64,000 nucleotides of DNA, taken from positions 48,546-112,545 of the forward strand of contig NZ_BDCJ01000026.1 in the NCBI RefSeq assembly GCF_001613445.1, written 5' to 3'. Source of the DNA: Nocardia grenadensis NBRC 108939. Lineage in GTDB: Bacteria > Actinomycetota > Actinomycetes > Mycobacteriales > Mycobacteriaceae. The notes under the pieces were generated by a model. That model worked only from the letters and a program-made list of their open reading frames with translations, did no database searches and had not been told where the DNA came from. Numbering within the stretch: position 1 is the first letter of the stretch; every line of letters begins with the position of its first letter. A program made the translations under genes and the position numbers. Positions 34,347 through 43,018 of the stretch are shown here, piece after piece.

Positions 34347-35543
34347 ATGACCGATCTGCTACTGCGCGACGGGCGCCCCTGGATACCCGGGCAACCATTG
34401 GAAACCGCCGATCTGCTGCTGCGCGACGGCCGGATCGCGCAGATCGGCGCGGACCTCGAGGTGGCCGGCGTCGAAACCCTCGACCTGGACGGCGCGCTGG
34501 TGTTGCCCGGGTTCGTCGATACCCACTGTCATCTCGACAAGACCCTGTGGAGCGGCCCCTGGGTGCCCAATACCGGCGGGCGCTCGCTGGCCGGCCGGAT
34601 TGCGAACGGCGAGAGCCGTCGCGCCGAACTCGGCATCCCCCGCACCGACTACTCCGCCGCCCTGCTCGCGACCATGATCGCCGGGGGCACCGCGCACGTG
34701 CGCAGCCATATCGATATCGATCCCTCGGTCGGGCTGGCGGGAGTGGAGGCGGTGCGGGCCGCCGCCGATCGGCACCGCGGCCGGGTGGACGTCGAACTGG
34801 TCGCCTTTCCGCAGGGCGGCCTGGTCAGCCGGCCGGGGACCGCGGAACTGCTGGACGAGGCGCTGGCGGTCGGCGTCGAAGTGGTCGGTGGAATCGACCC
34901 CGCCGGATTCGACGGCGATCCGACCGGCCAGTTGGACATCATCTTCGGGCTGGCCGAACGCTACGGCGCCAAGATAGATATCCACCTGCACGACGGCGGC
35001 AGCCTCGGCGCCTGGGAATTCGGGTTGATCATCGAACGGACGAAGGCCACGGGTCTGGGTGGGCGGGTCACCATCAGTCACGCCTACGCGATGGGCGCCC
35101 TGCCGGCCGACGAGCAGCGGCGGATCGCCGACCGGCTCGCCGAAGCGGGTGTGGCCATGGTGACCTGTGCGGTCGGTGACGCGCCGGTGGTCCCGTTGCG
35201 CGTGATGCACGCCGCCGGGGCGACTCTCGCGCTCGGCAACGACGGGATCCGGGACCTGTGGACGCCCTACGGTGACGGCGATATGTTGCGCCGGATCAGC
35301 ACCGTCGCCTTCCGCGACCGGTTGCTCGCGGACGAGGAGATCGAACTGGCGCTGGCCGCCGGAACTCTCGGCGGCGCGCGGGTTCTCGGGTTGGCAGACC
35401 ACGGTATCGGTGTGGGGGCGCGGGCCGATCTCGTGACGGTCGACGCCGCGACCCCCGCGGCGGCAGTGGTCGGTGTGCCGGCCCGGAAGCTGGTCTTCAA
35501 GGGCGGCCGGATGGTGGCGCGCGCCGGGCAACTGATCGATTGA
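34347..35543 (+). CDS. Cytosine-deaminase-like amidohydrolase
   Basis: 398 residues from ATG 34347 with AAGGA upstream; an earlier ATG at 34323 overlaps the TSUP stop. Metal and catalytic motifs are complete: VDTHCHLDKTLW (HxH), KIDIHLHDGG, VTISHAYAMGAL, and LGNDGIRDLWTPYG, which supplies the Asp missing in the paralogue at 31345. The family includes cytosine and isocytosine deaminases and AtzC-type aminohydrolases, which release ammonia or amines from N-heterocycles. It is co-directional with TSUP and followed by an ABC importer whose promoter carries the same operator. Confidence 0.9.
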   Translation: MTDLLLRDGRPWIPGQPLETADLLLRDGRIAQIGADLEVAGVETLDLDGALVLPGFVDTHCHLDKTLWSGPWVPNTGGRSLAGRIANGESRRAELGIPRTDYSAALLATMIAGGTAHVRSHIDIDPSVGLAGVEAVRAAADRHRGRVDVELVAFPQGGLVSRPGTAELLDEALAVGVEVVGGIDPAGFDGDPTGQLDIIFGLAERYGAKIDIHLHDGGSLGAWEFGLIIERTKATGLGGRVTISHAYAMGALPADEQRRIADRLAEAGVAMVTCAVGDAPVVPLRVMHAAGATLALGNDGIRDLWTPYGDGDMLRRISTVAFRDRLLADEEIELALAAGTLGGARVLGLADHGIGVGARADLVTVDAATPAAAVVGVPARKLVFKGGRMVARAGQLID

Positions 35544-35553
35544 TCGTATACGA
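35544..35553. promoter_or_regulatory. GTATAC operator d (ABC transporter promoter)
   Basis: TCGTATACGA begins 1 bp after the amidohydrolase stop, 58 bp before the ABC ATPase start. It is identical to operator c. Confidence 0.65.
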
Positions 35554-35611
35554 AACAGGGGTGTAATCCCGGCGACTGCGATCGGCAATGCGCAGCCGAT
35601 AGAACTGTTCC

Positions 35612-36418
35612 ATGAGTACAAAGGCTATCTCGGTGCCGTCCCCGACGGGGTCGGTAGCGTATACGACCGAGCCGGACTCGGCGCTCGCGTTCCGGAATGT
35701 ATCGATGGTCTTCGAGAACGGGACCGCCGCGTTGCGCGATATCGACATCACCGTCCGCCCGGGTGAATTCGTCTCCCTCGTCGGTCCGTCCGGCTGCGGA
35801 AAATCGACCCTGCTACGGCTGGCGGCCGGGTTCGAGGCAGCGAGTACCGGCGCGGTCGACGTGGCCACCGGGCAGCTCGGGTACGTCTTCCAGGAGGCGA
35901 CCCTGCTGCCGTGGCGGACCGTGCTGCGCAATGTGGAGCTGCCCGCCGAACTGGCCGGGGTGGACCGCGAGGAACGGCGCGCGGCGGCACTGGACGCCAT
36001 CGATCGGGTGGGCCTGGCCGGATTCGAGAAACACAAACCCGCCCAGCTCTCCGGCGGTATGCGGATGCGGACCTCCATCGCCCGCGCGCTCACCCTGCGG
36101 CCGGAACTGTTCCTGTTCGACGAACCCTTCGGGGCACTCGACGAGATCACCCGCCAGCGGCTCAACGAGGAAGTGGGCGGCCTCTTCCGCCGAGATGCCT
36201 TCGCCGGCGTATTCGTCACCCATTCGGTTCCGGAGGCGGTGTTCATGTCGACCCGGGTCGTCGTGCTCACCGGCCGGCCGGGCCGGGTGGCCGCCGATAT
36301 CCCGGTGCCCCTGGACTTTCCACGGGAACCGGGGCTGCGCTACACCCCGGAATTCGCCGAGATCGCGGGCGCGGTCTCGGCCGCCCTGCACACCGCCGAA
36401 CAGGGAGTAGCGGCATGA
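35612..36418 (+). CDS. ABC transporter ATP-binding protein (nitrate/sulfonate/pyrimidine type)
   Basis: 268 residues. Walker A is GPSGCGKST, the Q-loop is YVFQEATLLPW, the signature is LSGGMRMR, Walker B is LFLFDEPFGALDEI, and the switch is VFVTHSVPEAV. Unusually, codons 16-19 contain another GTATACGA site (GCGTATACGA, 35657-35666), so the regulator may also act as a roadblock within the gene. The stop overlaps the permease ATG (ATGA). Confidence 0.94.
   Translation: MSTKAISVPSPTGSVAYTTEPDSALAFRNVSMVFENGTAALRDIDITVRPGEFVSLVGPSGCGKSTLLRLAAGFEAASTGAVDVATGQLGYVFQEATLLPWRTVLRNVELPAELAGVDREERRAAALDAIDRVGLAGFEKHKPAQLSGGMRMRTSIARALTLRPELFLFDEPFGALDEITRQRLNEEVGGLFRRDAFAGVFVTHSVPEAVFMSTRVVVLTGRPGRVAADIPVPLDFPREPGLRYTPEFAEIAGAVSAALHTAEQGVAA
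35657..35666. promoter_or_regulatory. GTATAC operator e, inside the ATPase coding region
   Basis: GCGTATACGA lies 45 bp into the gene and 104 bp after operator d. Paired sites could allow DNA looping. A chance match cannot be excluded because the site is also coding. Confidence 0.4.
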
Positions 36419-37281
36419 CCACGGTCGCGGCGGATACCGCCGCCCCGACGGTCGCTCCACAGGCCAGGCCGAATCAGCTGGCGGGCACTCGCCGGCGCCG
36501 GACGGCACCCGTGCGGATCATCGCCCCCGTCGTGGTTTTTGTACTCGTCACGGGCCTCTGGTACTTCGCGAGCCACTATCTGATCGTGCCGGAATCGCGC
36601 TTCCTGCTCCCCGGCCCCGACGAGGTGATCACTGAAGGACTGCTCGACACAGCGGCGCGGTCGGAGATCCTGTCCGCGCTGGGTTCCACGGTGCTGGTCG
36701 CGCTGAGCGGACTGGTCGTCGCGATGGTGCTGGGTGTCGGATTCGCGGTCGCGATGAGCCAGGCCCGGTGGGCGGAGTACTCGCTGTATCCGTACGCGGT
36801 GATCCTGCAGACCATTCCGATCCTGGCCGTAGTCCCGCTGTTCGGTTTCTGGTTCGGCTATGAATTCGGCAGCCGGGTGATCGTCTGTGTGATGGTGTCG
36901 CTTTTCCCGGTCGTCACCAACACCCTGTTCGGGCTGAAGGCCGTCGCGCCGGCCGAACACGATCTGTTCACGCTGCACGGTGCGAGCCGGTGGCAGCGGT
37001 TGCGCAAACTCCAGTTGCCCACCGCGTTGCCCGCGATGATCTCCGGGTTCAAGATCTCCGGCGGGATGGCCATCATCGGTTCGATCGTGGCCGATTTCTT
37101 CTTCCGCCAAGGCGAACCCGGTATCGGCCGGATGATCGACGTCTACCGGCAGCGGCTGGCCACCGAGGAACTGCTCACCGCGCTGCTGCTGTCCTCGCTG
37201 GCCGGGCTGATCCTGTTCTGGTTCTTCGATTTCCTGGCCGTCCGCGTGGAGCGGGCGCACGGCCGCCGCCGCGGCCACTGA
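36415..37281 (+). CDS. ABC transporter permease
   Basis: 288 residues from the ATG overlapping the ATPase stop. After a ~35-residue Ala/Arg-rich cytoplasmic N-terminus come about six TM helices, including IIAPVVVFVLVTGLWYFAS and VLVALSGLVVAMVLGVGFAV. The EAA-like coupling loop is LFTLHGASRWQRLRKLQLPT. It belongs to the SsuC/TauC/ThiX-type permeases and forms an importer with its two neighbours. Confidence 0.92.
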   Translation: MTTVAADTAAPTVAPQARPNQLAGTRRRRTAPVRIIAPVVVFVLVTGLWYFASHYLIVPESRFLLPGPDEVITEGLLDTAARSEILSALGSTVLVALSGLVVAMVLGVGFAVAMSQARWAEYSLYPYAVILQTIPILAVVPLFGFWFGYEFGSRVIVCVMVSLFPVVTNTLFGLKAVAPAEHDLFTLHGASRWQRLRKLQLPTALPAMISGFKISGGMAIIGSIVADFFFRQGEPGIGRMIDVYRQRLATEELLTALLLSSLAGLILFWFFDFLAVRVERAHGRRRGH

Positions 37282-37329
37282 CTTTCCCGACCTCTTCTGC
37301 CCGACCAACCGCTGACCTCAGGAATCGTC

Positions 37330-38466
37330 ATGAAGAAACCACTATCCGCGCTCACCGCCCTCGCGGGTACCGCACTGCTCACTGCCTGTGGAGGCGCGAG
37401 CTCGGTCCCGGAACCCACCGGCGAGGGCCCCTTGGCCGGGGTCTGCCCGTCGACCGTCGTGATCCAGACGGACTGGTACGCCACCCCGGAACGCGCCGCC
37501 GCGTTCCAGCTGGTCGGCCCCGACGGCACCGTGGACGTCACCAAGGGCTCCTACGTCGGGCCGCTCGGCGATACCGGTATCAATGTCGAGGTCCGGCTCG
37601 GTGGCCCGTTCCTGGGCGGCCAGCCGGTGCCCGCGCAGATGTACCAGGACACGTCGATCACCCTGGGGTTCGTTCCCACCGACGATGCCGTCCGCGCGCA
37701 GGCCGAATTCCCGGTGACCGGTGTATTCGCCTCGCTCGATGTGAATCCGCAGATCATCATGTGGGATCCGGCGACCTATCACGTCGGATCGTGGCAGGAC
37801 GTACCCGGCACCGGCGCCCCCGTGGTGTACAGCGAGGGCAAGATCTTCATGGACTATCTGACCGCCAACGGCTATGTGCGCCCGGACCAGGCGGATGCCT
37901 CGTTCGACGGCACACCGAGCCGTTTCGTCGCCGAGCGCGGTCGCGTGATGCAGCAGGGCTATGTGTCCAATGAGCCCTTCCGCTGGGAACACGATGTCGA
38001 GGGCTGGCGTAAACCCACCGACTATCTGCTCGTCCACGAATCCGGCTATGAGATCTATCCGCACGCCTGGTCGGCGCGGGCCGGTGAACTCGACGCCCTG
38101 CGGCCCTGCCTGACGAAGCTGGTTCCGATGTTGCAGCAGGCGCAGGTCGATTACATCGCGAATCCCGAACCGGTGAACCAGGCGCTGTTGCGTATCGCCG
38201 ACGCCATTCCCGACGGGCCGCCGATGACCGCCGCCGGTAATACCGATTCGGTGAAGGTGCAGGTGGCGGAGAAAATTGTCGGTAACGGCCCGGACAGTAC
38301 CCTCGGCGATTTCGACGAGGCGAGGGTGAACCGGGTGATCGACGCCGTGACCCCCATCCTGCGTAAACGTGGCGACACAATCGCCGCCGGACTCACCGCC
38401 GCGGATCTGGTGACCAATGAATTCATCGATCCCGCCATCGGTCTACCGGCGGTGGCGAAACCCTGA
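37330..38466 (+). CDS. ABC transporter substrate-binding lipoprotein
   Basis: 378 residues with a lipoprotein signal: KKPLSALTALAGTALLTAC, with lipobox LTAC and Cys20. The mature protein starts CGGASSVPEP and has STVVIQTDWYATPERAAAF, an opening typical of the NMT1/thiamine-pyrimidine-precursor binding type. It also has conserved GKIFMDYLTANGYV and RGRVMQQGYVSNEP segments. The ligand is unknown. Neighbouring deaminase-like enzymes suggest a nitrogen heterocycle. Confidence 0.88.
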   Translation: MKKPLSALTALAGTALLTACGGASSVPEPTGEGPLAGVCPSTVVIQTDWYATPERAAAFQLVGPDGTVDVTKGSYVGPLGDTGINVEVRLGGPFLGGQPVPAQMYQDTSITLGFVPTDDAVRAQAEFPVTGVFASLDVNPQIIMWDPATYHVGSWQDVPGTGAPVVYSEGKIFMDYLTANGYVRPDQADASFDGTPSRFVAERGRVMQQGYVSNEPFRWEHDVEGWRKPTDYLLVHESGYEIYPHAWSARAGELDALRPCLTKLVPMLQQAQVDYIANPEPVNQALLRIADAIPDGPPMTAAGNTDSVKVQVAEKIVGNGPDSTLGDFDEARVNRVIDAVTPILRKRGDTIAAGLTAADLVTNEFIDPAIGLPAVAKP

Positions 38467-38498
38467 AGCCGGAGCGCGGCGCCCGAAGAAGGGCCGGG

Positions 38499-39407
38499 TC
38501 AATCGGTCGCGGGCGGATACAACCACGTCAATGCCGCGAGGCTCTTGTCGAGATATTCGTTTCGCCCGTGCTCGAGCCCATAGGCCATATCCTCCAGCAG
38601 GCTGCATCTGGCATAGAAGGCAGCACGTGCCCGGATCGCCCGCACATCATGGGCAGCGTTCCGGTAATTGCCCAACGCGGTGTCCAAGGCGGCCGGGCCG
38701 AGGTCACGGTAAACGAGGCCGAAGTCATAGGCGGGGTCGACGATCGCGGCATCACTCCAATCGATGACGCCGGTAACCGTTCCTTCAACCGGTTCCACGA
38801 GAACGTGTTCCATCCCGAGATCGTTGTGGGAGAACACCGGGTCGTAGCGGTCCCGCGGGGGCGTCGTTCCGAGGAATACCTCCACTGCCGGCCGGTGCTC
38901 GCGGGGGACCGCGTGGGCGACCGTCTCGTAGATCTCCGTGGCTTCGGCGAGCCACGATTTCTTCGGCTCGTCGTCGGTGTCCACCAGCTCGGCCATCCGG
39001 TCGACCGGAGCGGTGTGCAGAGCGGCGAGGAATCGACCGAGCGCCGCGGCGATCGGTCGCATATGGGCTGATCGCCGCGCCGCGGACAGTTCGATCAGCG
39101 GTCGGCCGGGGAGTGCGAAGTATGCCAGGCAACCTTGCTCGGGCACTCGGAAACACGGCTCGGGAACCGGCAGCGGCGAGATATCCGCGACAGCGGCCAG
39201 GAGGTCGGATTCATCGATCACCCGCGCGGCTCGGCTCGCGGGATCGGGTTCCTTGGCGAAACGCACGATCAACTCGCCGTTGACCGCGTAGGCGGTATTG
39301 TCCTGCCCCTCCCCGAGCAGCGCCACCGAGTCGATCCCGTAGTCGGGCAGCTGCCCGGCCACGATTCCGTGGACGTCCACGGCGCGCTCGCCGTCCCGAA
39401 AACCCAT
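38499..39407 (-). CDS. APH/ChoK-like phosphotransferase
   Basis: 302 residues from ATG 39407 (MGFRDGERAVDVHGI) with GGAG upstream; the longer frame lacks a ribosome site. Kinase-like motifs are LLGEGQDNTAYAVNGELIVR (P-loop and strand 3), FSHNDLGMEHVLVEP (catalytic Asp of the Brenner loop, with His in place of the usual Asn) and GVIDWSDAAIVDPAYD (metal-binding Asp). This superfamily phosphorylates aminoglycosides, macrolides, choline, homoserine and other small molecules. Resistance function should not be assumed. Confidence 0.85.
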   Translation of the reverse strand: MGFRDGERAVDVHGIVAGQLPDYGIDSVALLGEGQDNTAYAVNGELIVRFAKEPDPASRAARVIDESDLLAAVADISPLPVPEPCFRVPEQGCLAYFALPGRPLIELSAARRSAHMRPIAAALGRFLAALHTAPVDRMAELVDTDDEPKKSWLAEATEIYETVAHAVPREHRPAVEVFLGTTPPRDRYDPVFSHNDLGMEHVLVEPVEGTVTGVIDWSDAAIVDPAYDFGLVYRDLGPAALDTALGNYRNAAHDVRAIRARAAFYARCSLLEDMAYGLEHGRNEYLDKSLAALTWLYPPATD

Positions 39408-39435
39408 GCGACGACTCCAGAACCCCGCGACCGTG

Positions 39436-39759
39436 TCAGAAGCCGTCGTCGACCAGCGGCTCGTCCGCGCGCCGGAGACCGGCCCGGATCTCGTGTACCG
39501 ACGCATCGCGCGGAAAGAGGCTCCGGCCGTGCACTTCGCCCGCCGCGGACGTATCGCTGCCCATCACCGCGATATCGGGACCCGCGCCCACTACGAGCTC
39601 GACCTCGAAATCCCCCGGCGCGGTGCCACATCGAGCGATCAGCCGATACGCCTCACTCCGGATGGCGGACTCGTCGTCCACGATCTTCCGGACACCGAAC
39701 GCAGGTGCGGAGATGAGCCATCGGTCCTCGTATCTGCTCACCTTCACCTCGAATCGCAT
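39436..39759 (-). CDS. Small protein resembling a HicB-type antitoxin fold
   Basis: 107 residues from ATG 39759 (MRFEVKVSRYEDRWLISAP) behind AAGGGGTGAG. The pattern of a short strand, a W-x-I-x-x-P turn, VRKIVDDESAIRSEAYRLIA and FEVELVVG resembles the partial RNase-H-like fold of HicB-like proteins common in actinobacteria. No HicA toxin gene adjoins it, and no DNA-binding tail is evident. It is 28 bp upstream of the APH-like gene and probably co-transcribed. Confidence 0.6.
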   Translation of the reverse strand: MRFEVKVSRYEDRWLISAPAFGVRKIVDDESAIRSEAYRLIARCGTAPGDFEVELVVGAGPDIAVMGSDTSAAGEVHGRSLFPRDASVHEIRAGLRRADEPLVDDGF

Positions 39760-39979
39760 GCTCACCCCTTGGTCGTATGGCCGGCCCGCACAACTGGTTC
39801 CCGGCACGGTTATCGGGCGCGACGGGTTGAATCGACGGTAAGGAGTGCAGGCCGATCATGGCGAGCAGTGAGCACGAGTTTGCACAATTACGCTGTGCTG
39901 TTTCCCGCTTTCAGCGGAAAAGTGCATCATGTACGAAGCGCGAGAAAACTCGTGCTAACCATCGAACAGGGGTTGAAGT

Positions 39980-40309
39980 ATGCGTCTGCGGTTTCTCGGT
40001 AAGGGGGGCTCGGATCTCGGTGGATGCCCCAGTCTGTACACGACCGATCAGGGAAGCTATCTGGTCCAGGGATGGGAGACGGACAGGCCGGCCACCGTCG
40101 AGATCCCCCATCTGCTACTCGGTTACACAGAACCCGACACCTTCATCGGCGCGCCCATGCAGGATACCGGCCGGGGAACGTTCACCCTCGCCGGGCGTCC
40201 GGTCGCCGAGCGTGAGATCTTGGAGCAGCTCGATCTGGCACCCGACGAGGTCGCGATCGAAGTCCCGAAGACCAGAAGGACGTTCTACGGTGCGTTATCT
40301 TCCGCATGA
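39980..40309 (+). CDS. Small hypothetical of the HTH/DUF6879 cassette
   Basis: 109 residues starting MRLRFLGKGGSDLGGCPSLY, with conserved LVQGWETD and VEIPHLLL. This small protein recurs beside DUF6879 and DUF5753-HTH genes in actinobacteria, and its role is unknown. Its last 20 bp overlap the next gene's GTG start. It has a compact beta-rich appearance, no signal peptide and no TM. Confidence 0.8.
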   Translation: MRLRFLGKGGSDLGGCPSLYTTDQGSYLVQGWETDRPATVEIPHLLLGYTEPDTFIGAPMQDTGRGTFTLAGRPVAEREILEQLDLAPDEVAIEVPKTRRTFYGALSSA

Positions 40310-40811
40310 GCCGCCGGACTGGGCCGCGCTCCTCCGCGAATGCGTCTCCGAGGCATTCCATCTCGAGGTCCGCGATTTCTACGCCGTCCCGTCCGAAACC
40401 GGCCGGCTCGGTCGCTTCATGGACGGCCGGCCCGCCCTCCCCGACGATCAGAAGGATCGCTGGAACACGCTGATCCGGGAGACCACCGGCCGGGGTGTCA
40501 CGGTACGGCGGGTCCGCGTGGTGTCGGTGCCGCACAGCGACTATCACCGCTGGCTGCTCTCGGTGACCGGCACCAATACCGACGCGGGCGAGGATATCCG
40601 GTACGTTCCGCGACATCTGGCCGGTGACGTGCCCTCGGACGACTGGTGGTTGATCGATGACGATCGCGTCGTCTACAACCTGGTCGACGAATACGACAAA
40701 CCCGCCGGTCTCGCGGTGACGACCGACCGGGGAATCATCCAGTACGCCCGGTGCGTGAAACACCGGCTCTGGGACATGGCAACGCCCTACACGGAATATG
40801 TCGACAGATGA
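40290..40811 (+). CDS. DUF6879 family protein
   Basis: 173 residues from a GTG at 40290 (VRYLPHEPPDWAALLRE) with AAGGA about 9 nt upstream. Typical DUF6879 segments are AFHLEVRDFYAVPSETGRLG, VTVRRVRVVSVPHSDYHRW, EDIRYVPR and DDWWLIDDDRVVYN. The family is nearly always next to a DUF5753 helix-turn-helix regulator, as here, where its stop overlaps the regulator's start (ATGA). Its function is unknown. It is thought to be part of a widespread actinobacterial regulatory cassette. Confidence 0.85.
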   Translation: MRYLPHEPPDWAALLRECVSEAFHLEVRDFYAVPSETGRLGRFMDGRPALPDDQKDRWNTLIRETTGRGVTVRRVRVVSVPHSDYHRWLLSVTGTNTDAGEDIRYVPRHLAGDVPSDDWWLIDDDRVVYNLVDEYDKPAGLAVTTDRGIIQYARCVKHRLWDMATPYTEYVDR

Positions 40812-41665
40812 ACGAAGTGCACGACGCGCGAGAAGCTCTCGGGGCACGGCTGCGGGAATTGCGGCGCCAGGCCGGCCTGACCAACCGCAGACTCGCACAA
40901 CTCTGCGACTGGCACGAATCCAAGGTGAGCAAAATAGAGTTCGCCCGGATCAGACCCTCCGACGACGATATCCGCGCCTACTGCCGCCACTGCGGCGCCG
41001 AAGACCAGCTACCGGACCTGCTGGCCACCTCGAACACCATTGAGGTCGCCTACCTCGAATGGCGCAAGATCCTCGGCACCGGCCTCGGCCGCCGGCAGCA
41101 GAAATCGCTGAAATTGGAGGCGGCGGCCACCCATATCCGTGATTTCCAGCCGCAAATCGTGCCGGGGCTGCTCCAGACCGCGGCGTACGCGGCCGCGAAA
41201 TTGCGCCGCGGTATCGAATTCCACCGCATCCCCGACGATGTCGAGAACGCCGTATCGAAGCGGATGGAACGGCAGCGCATCCTGTACCAGCGCGGTCATC
41301 TGTTCCACTTCCTCATCGCCGAGCAGGCCCTCTACACCACGGTCGGTGACAATGTGGTGATGACCGGCCAGCTCGATCGGTTGTCCTCCCTGATCGGCAT
41401 GCCCCGGGTGACCATCGGGATCGTTCCGTTCACCGCCGAAGCACTGGTGGTTTCGACGAATTTCGCCATGTTCGACAATCGGCTGGTCATGGTCGAGGGG
41501 ACCGCCGCCGAACTCACCATCACCCAGCCGCGCGAGATCGATGTGTACGGGCGGGCGTTCGACGCTCTGGCCGGACAGTCGGTGACGGGGGAGGGCGCGC
41601 GGGGTTTGATCCACAAGGCGCAGCGCGGGCGCACCGCGGACATCGGGACGGCCGGTCGTTCGTGA
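40808..41665 (+). CDS. XRE-family HTH regulator with DUF5753 domain
   Basis: 285 residues from the ATG overlapping the previous stop. Residues ~10-65 are a Cro/CI helix-turn-helix (LRELRRQAGLTNRRLAQLC, WHESKVSKIEFARIRPSDDD). DUF5753 follows with IVPGLLQTAAYAAAKLRRG, RMERQRILY, FLIAEQALYTTVGD, LIGMPRVTIGIVPF and a C-terminal YGRAFDALAG. Such proteins regulate development and antibiotic production in Streptomyces (BldB/WhiJ-like systems). The target here is unknown. Confidence 0.92.
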   Translation: MNEVHDAREALGARLRELRRQAGLTNRRLAQLCDWHESKVSKIEFARIRPSDDDIRAYCRHCGAEDQLPDLLATSNTIEVAYLEWRKILGTGLGRRQQKSLKLEAAATHIRDFQPQIVPGLLQTAAYAAAKLRRGIEFHRIPDDVENAVSKRMERQRILYQRGHLFHFLIAEQALYTTVGDNVVMTGQLDRLSSLIGMPRVTIGIVPFTAEALVVSTNFAMFDNRLVMVEGTAAELTITQPREIDVYGRAFDALAGQSVTGEGARGLIHKAQRGRTADIGTAGRS

Positions 41666-41684
41666 CCCGCCCACGCGGCCGGGT

Positions 41685-42500
41685 TCAGCCGTGTGGTGCG
41701 TGGCGCCGGAGGAAGTCGTCGACCAGGGCGTTCACCGCGTCCGGTACTTCCAAAGCCACCAGATGGGCGGCGTCCTCCAGAAACGCCAGCTCGGCACCGG
41801 GAATGGCGTATGCCATCTCTTCGACCTCGGCGGGCGGGAAGGTCGCATCCTGCCGGCCCCCGACGACCAGGGTGGGTGTGCGGATGGAGGCGGCGAGCTC
41901 GCGCTGGTCCGGACGGCGGATGACCACGCTGCGGACCGCGTGCGCCGCCGACCCGATATCGTTGGCGCGCACGGTGCGTCGCACCTGCTCGACCACCTGC
42001 GGCCGGGCCCGCATCGTGTCCGGACCCAGGAACTCGGAGAGTGCGGCGTGCACGAGCGGCCCCCGGAATCCACCCAGGACGCGCGCGAGTGCGAGCAGGG
42101 CGCCGTATTCGAGGCGCTGCCGCGTCCCGGCCGGCGAGGCGGTGCCGTTCATCAGCACGGTGGTCAGGACTCGCTCGGGATAGAGCGCGCCGAAGGTGGT
42201 GCCGATCATGGCGCCCCAGGAATTTCCCACGATGTGCGCGCGGTCCATCTCGAGCGTATCGAGGATCTGGAGGAGGGTGTGCGCGCATTCATCGAAGGTG
42301 AACGGCCGGTCCAGCGGGGTGCTGGCGCCGTGACCCGGCGGGTCGATGGCGACAGTGGTGAACCGCCCGGAGAAATACGCGACCTGACCGGCCCAGAGCG
42401 TGTGGTCCATGAGCAGGCTCGGCCACAGCAGCATCGCCGGGCCGGCGCCGGTGACCCGGACGCGGAGCGTGCCCAACCCGGTGGGGATATCCCGATCCAT
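41685..42500 (-). CDS. Alpha/beta hydrolase
   Basis: 271 residues from ATG 42500 (MDRDIPTGLGTLRVRV), 5 nt after the upstream gene's stop. Features are VTGAGPAMLLWPSLLMDHTL, VAIDPPGHGAST, the nucleophile elbow GNSWGA, the acid region VVGGRQDATFPPAE and the catalytic His in DAAHLVALEVPDAV. The triad is complete. The substrate is unknown; the overall pattern resembles 3-oxoadipate-enol-lactonase-like hydrolases. It is the second gene of a pair with a DUF4254 protein. Confidence 0.92.
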   Translation of the reverse strand: MDRDIPTGLGTLRVRVTGAGPAMLLWPSLLMDHTLWAGQVAYFSGRFTTVAIDPPGHGASTPLDRPFTFDECAHTLLQILDTLEMDRAHIVGNSWGAMIGTTFGALYPERVLTTVLMNGTASPAGTRQRLEYGALLALARVLGGFRGPLVHAALSEFLGPDTMRARPQVVEQVRRTVRANDIGSAAHAVRSVVIRRPDQRELAASIRTPTLVVGGRQDATFPPAEVEEMAYAIPGAELAFLEDAAHLVALEVPDAVNALVDDFLRRHAPHG

Positions 42501-42505
42501 CCCGC

Positions 42506-43018
42506 TCAATTCGATTCTCCCGTCCTGATGGGCAACTGATACGGCATCCGATCGCCGACCACCCGGAGATGTGGTCCGCTCGGAAGGCAGCAGCGGCCAC
42601 TCTCGACATCGTGTACCAGGTCGCGGTAGACGAGCTGCAACTCCGCGAGGCGCGTCCATTCGAAGTGCATGAGCTCACCGGCCGGATCGTCGTGCCGCAA
42701 CAGATGGAACGCGCGGGCGGCGCCGGCCGCGATCACATCGATCAGTTCGCCGAGGGTGCGTTCGTAGACGCGGGTACCCGCGGCCGGCACGGGCAGATGC
42801 CGCGAACTCCAGGCGTCGATCTCGCCTATCAGCGTGCGCCGGCGCGACTGCAGCCGGATTCCGGCGAGCCCCGCTTCGAGCCGATAGGACTCCGACAAGG
42901 CCGAGGCGAGACTGCACACCGGCCCCTCGGCGCGCCGACCGCCGACCGCGTACAGCAACTCGGTGGCCGTGGGCAGGCACGATGCGCCCGAGCCGGGCTG
43001 GGACCACCGCACGGTCAC
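42506..43018 (-). CDS. DUF4254-like protein
   Basis: 170 residues from a GTG at 43018 with a strong GAGGAGG. The core is LQSRRRTLIGEIDAWSSRHL, then TRVYERTLGELIDVIAAGAA and LAELQLVYRDLVHDVESGR. These match the short DUF4254-type proteins that are abundant in Nocardia, predicted all-helical and of unknown function. It overlaps no other gene and precedes the hydrolase by 5 nt, so the two are an operon. Confidence 0.72.
   Translation of the reverse strand: MTVRWSQPGSGASCLPTATELLYAVGGRRAEGPVCSLASALSESYRLEAGLAGIRLQSRRRTLIGEIDAWSSRHLPVPAAGTRVYERTLGELIDVIAAGAARAFHLLRHDDPAGELMHFEWTRLAELQLVYRDLVHDVESGRCCLPSGPHLRVVGDRMPYQLPIRTGESN

Noticed and set aside
38499..39407. Calling the APH-like protein an antibiotic-resistance gene
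   Set aside because: The superfamily has many non-resistance substrates, and nothing in the sequence or context points to an antibiotic.
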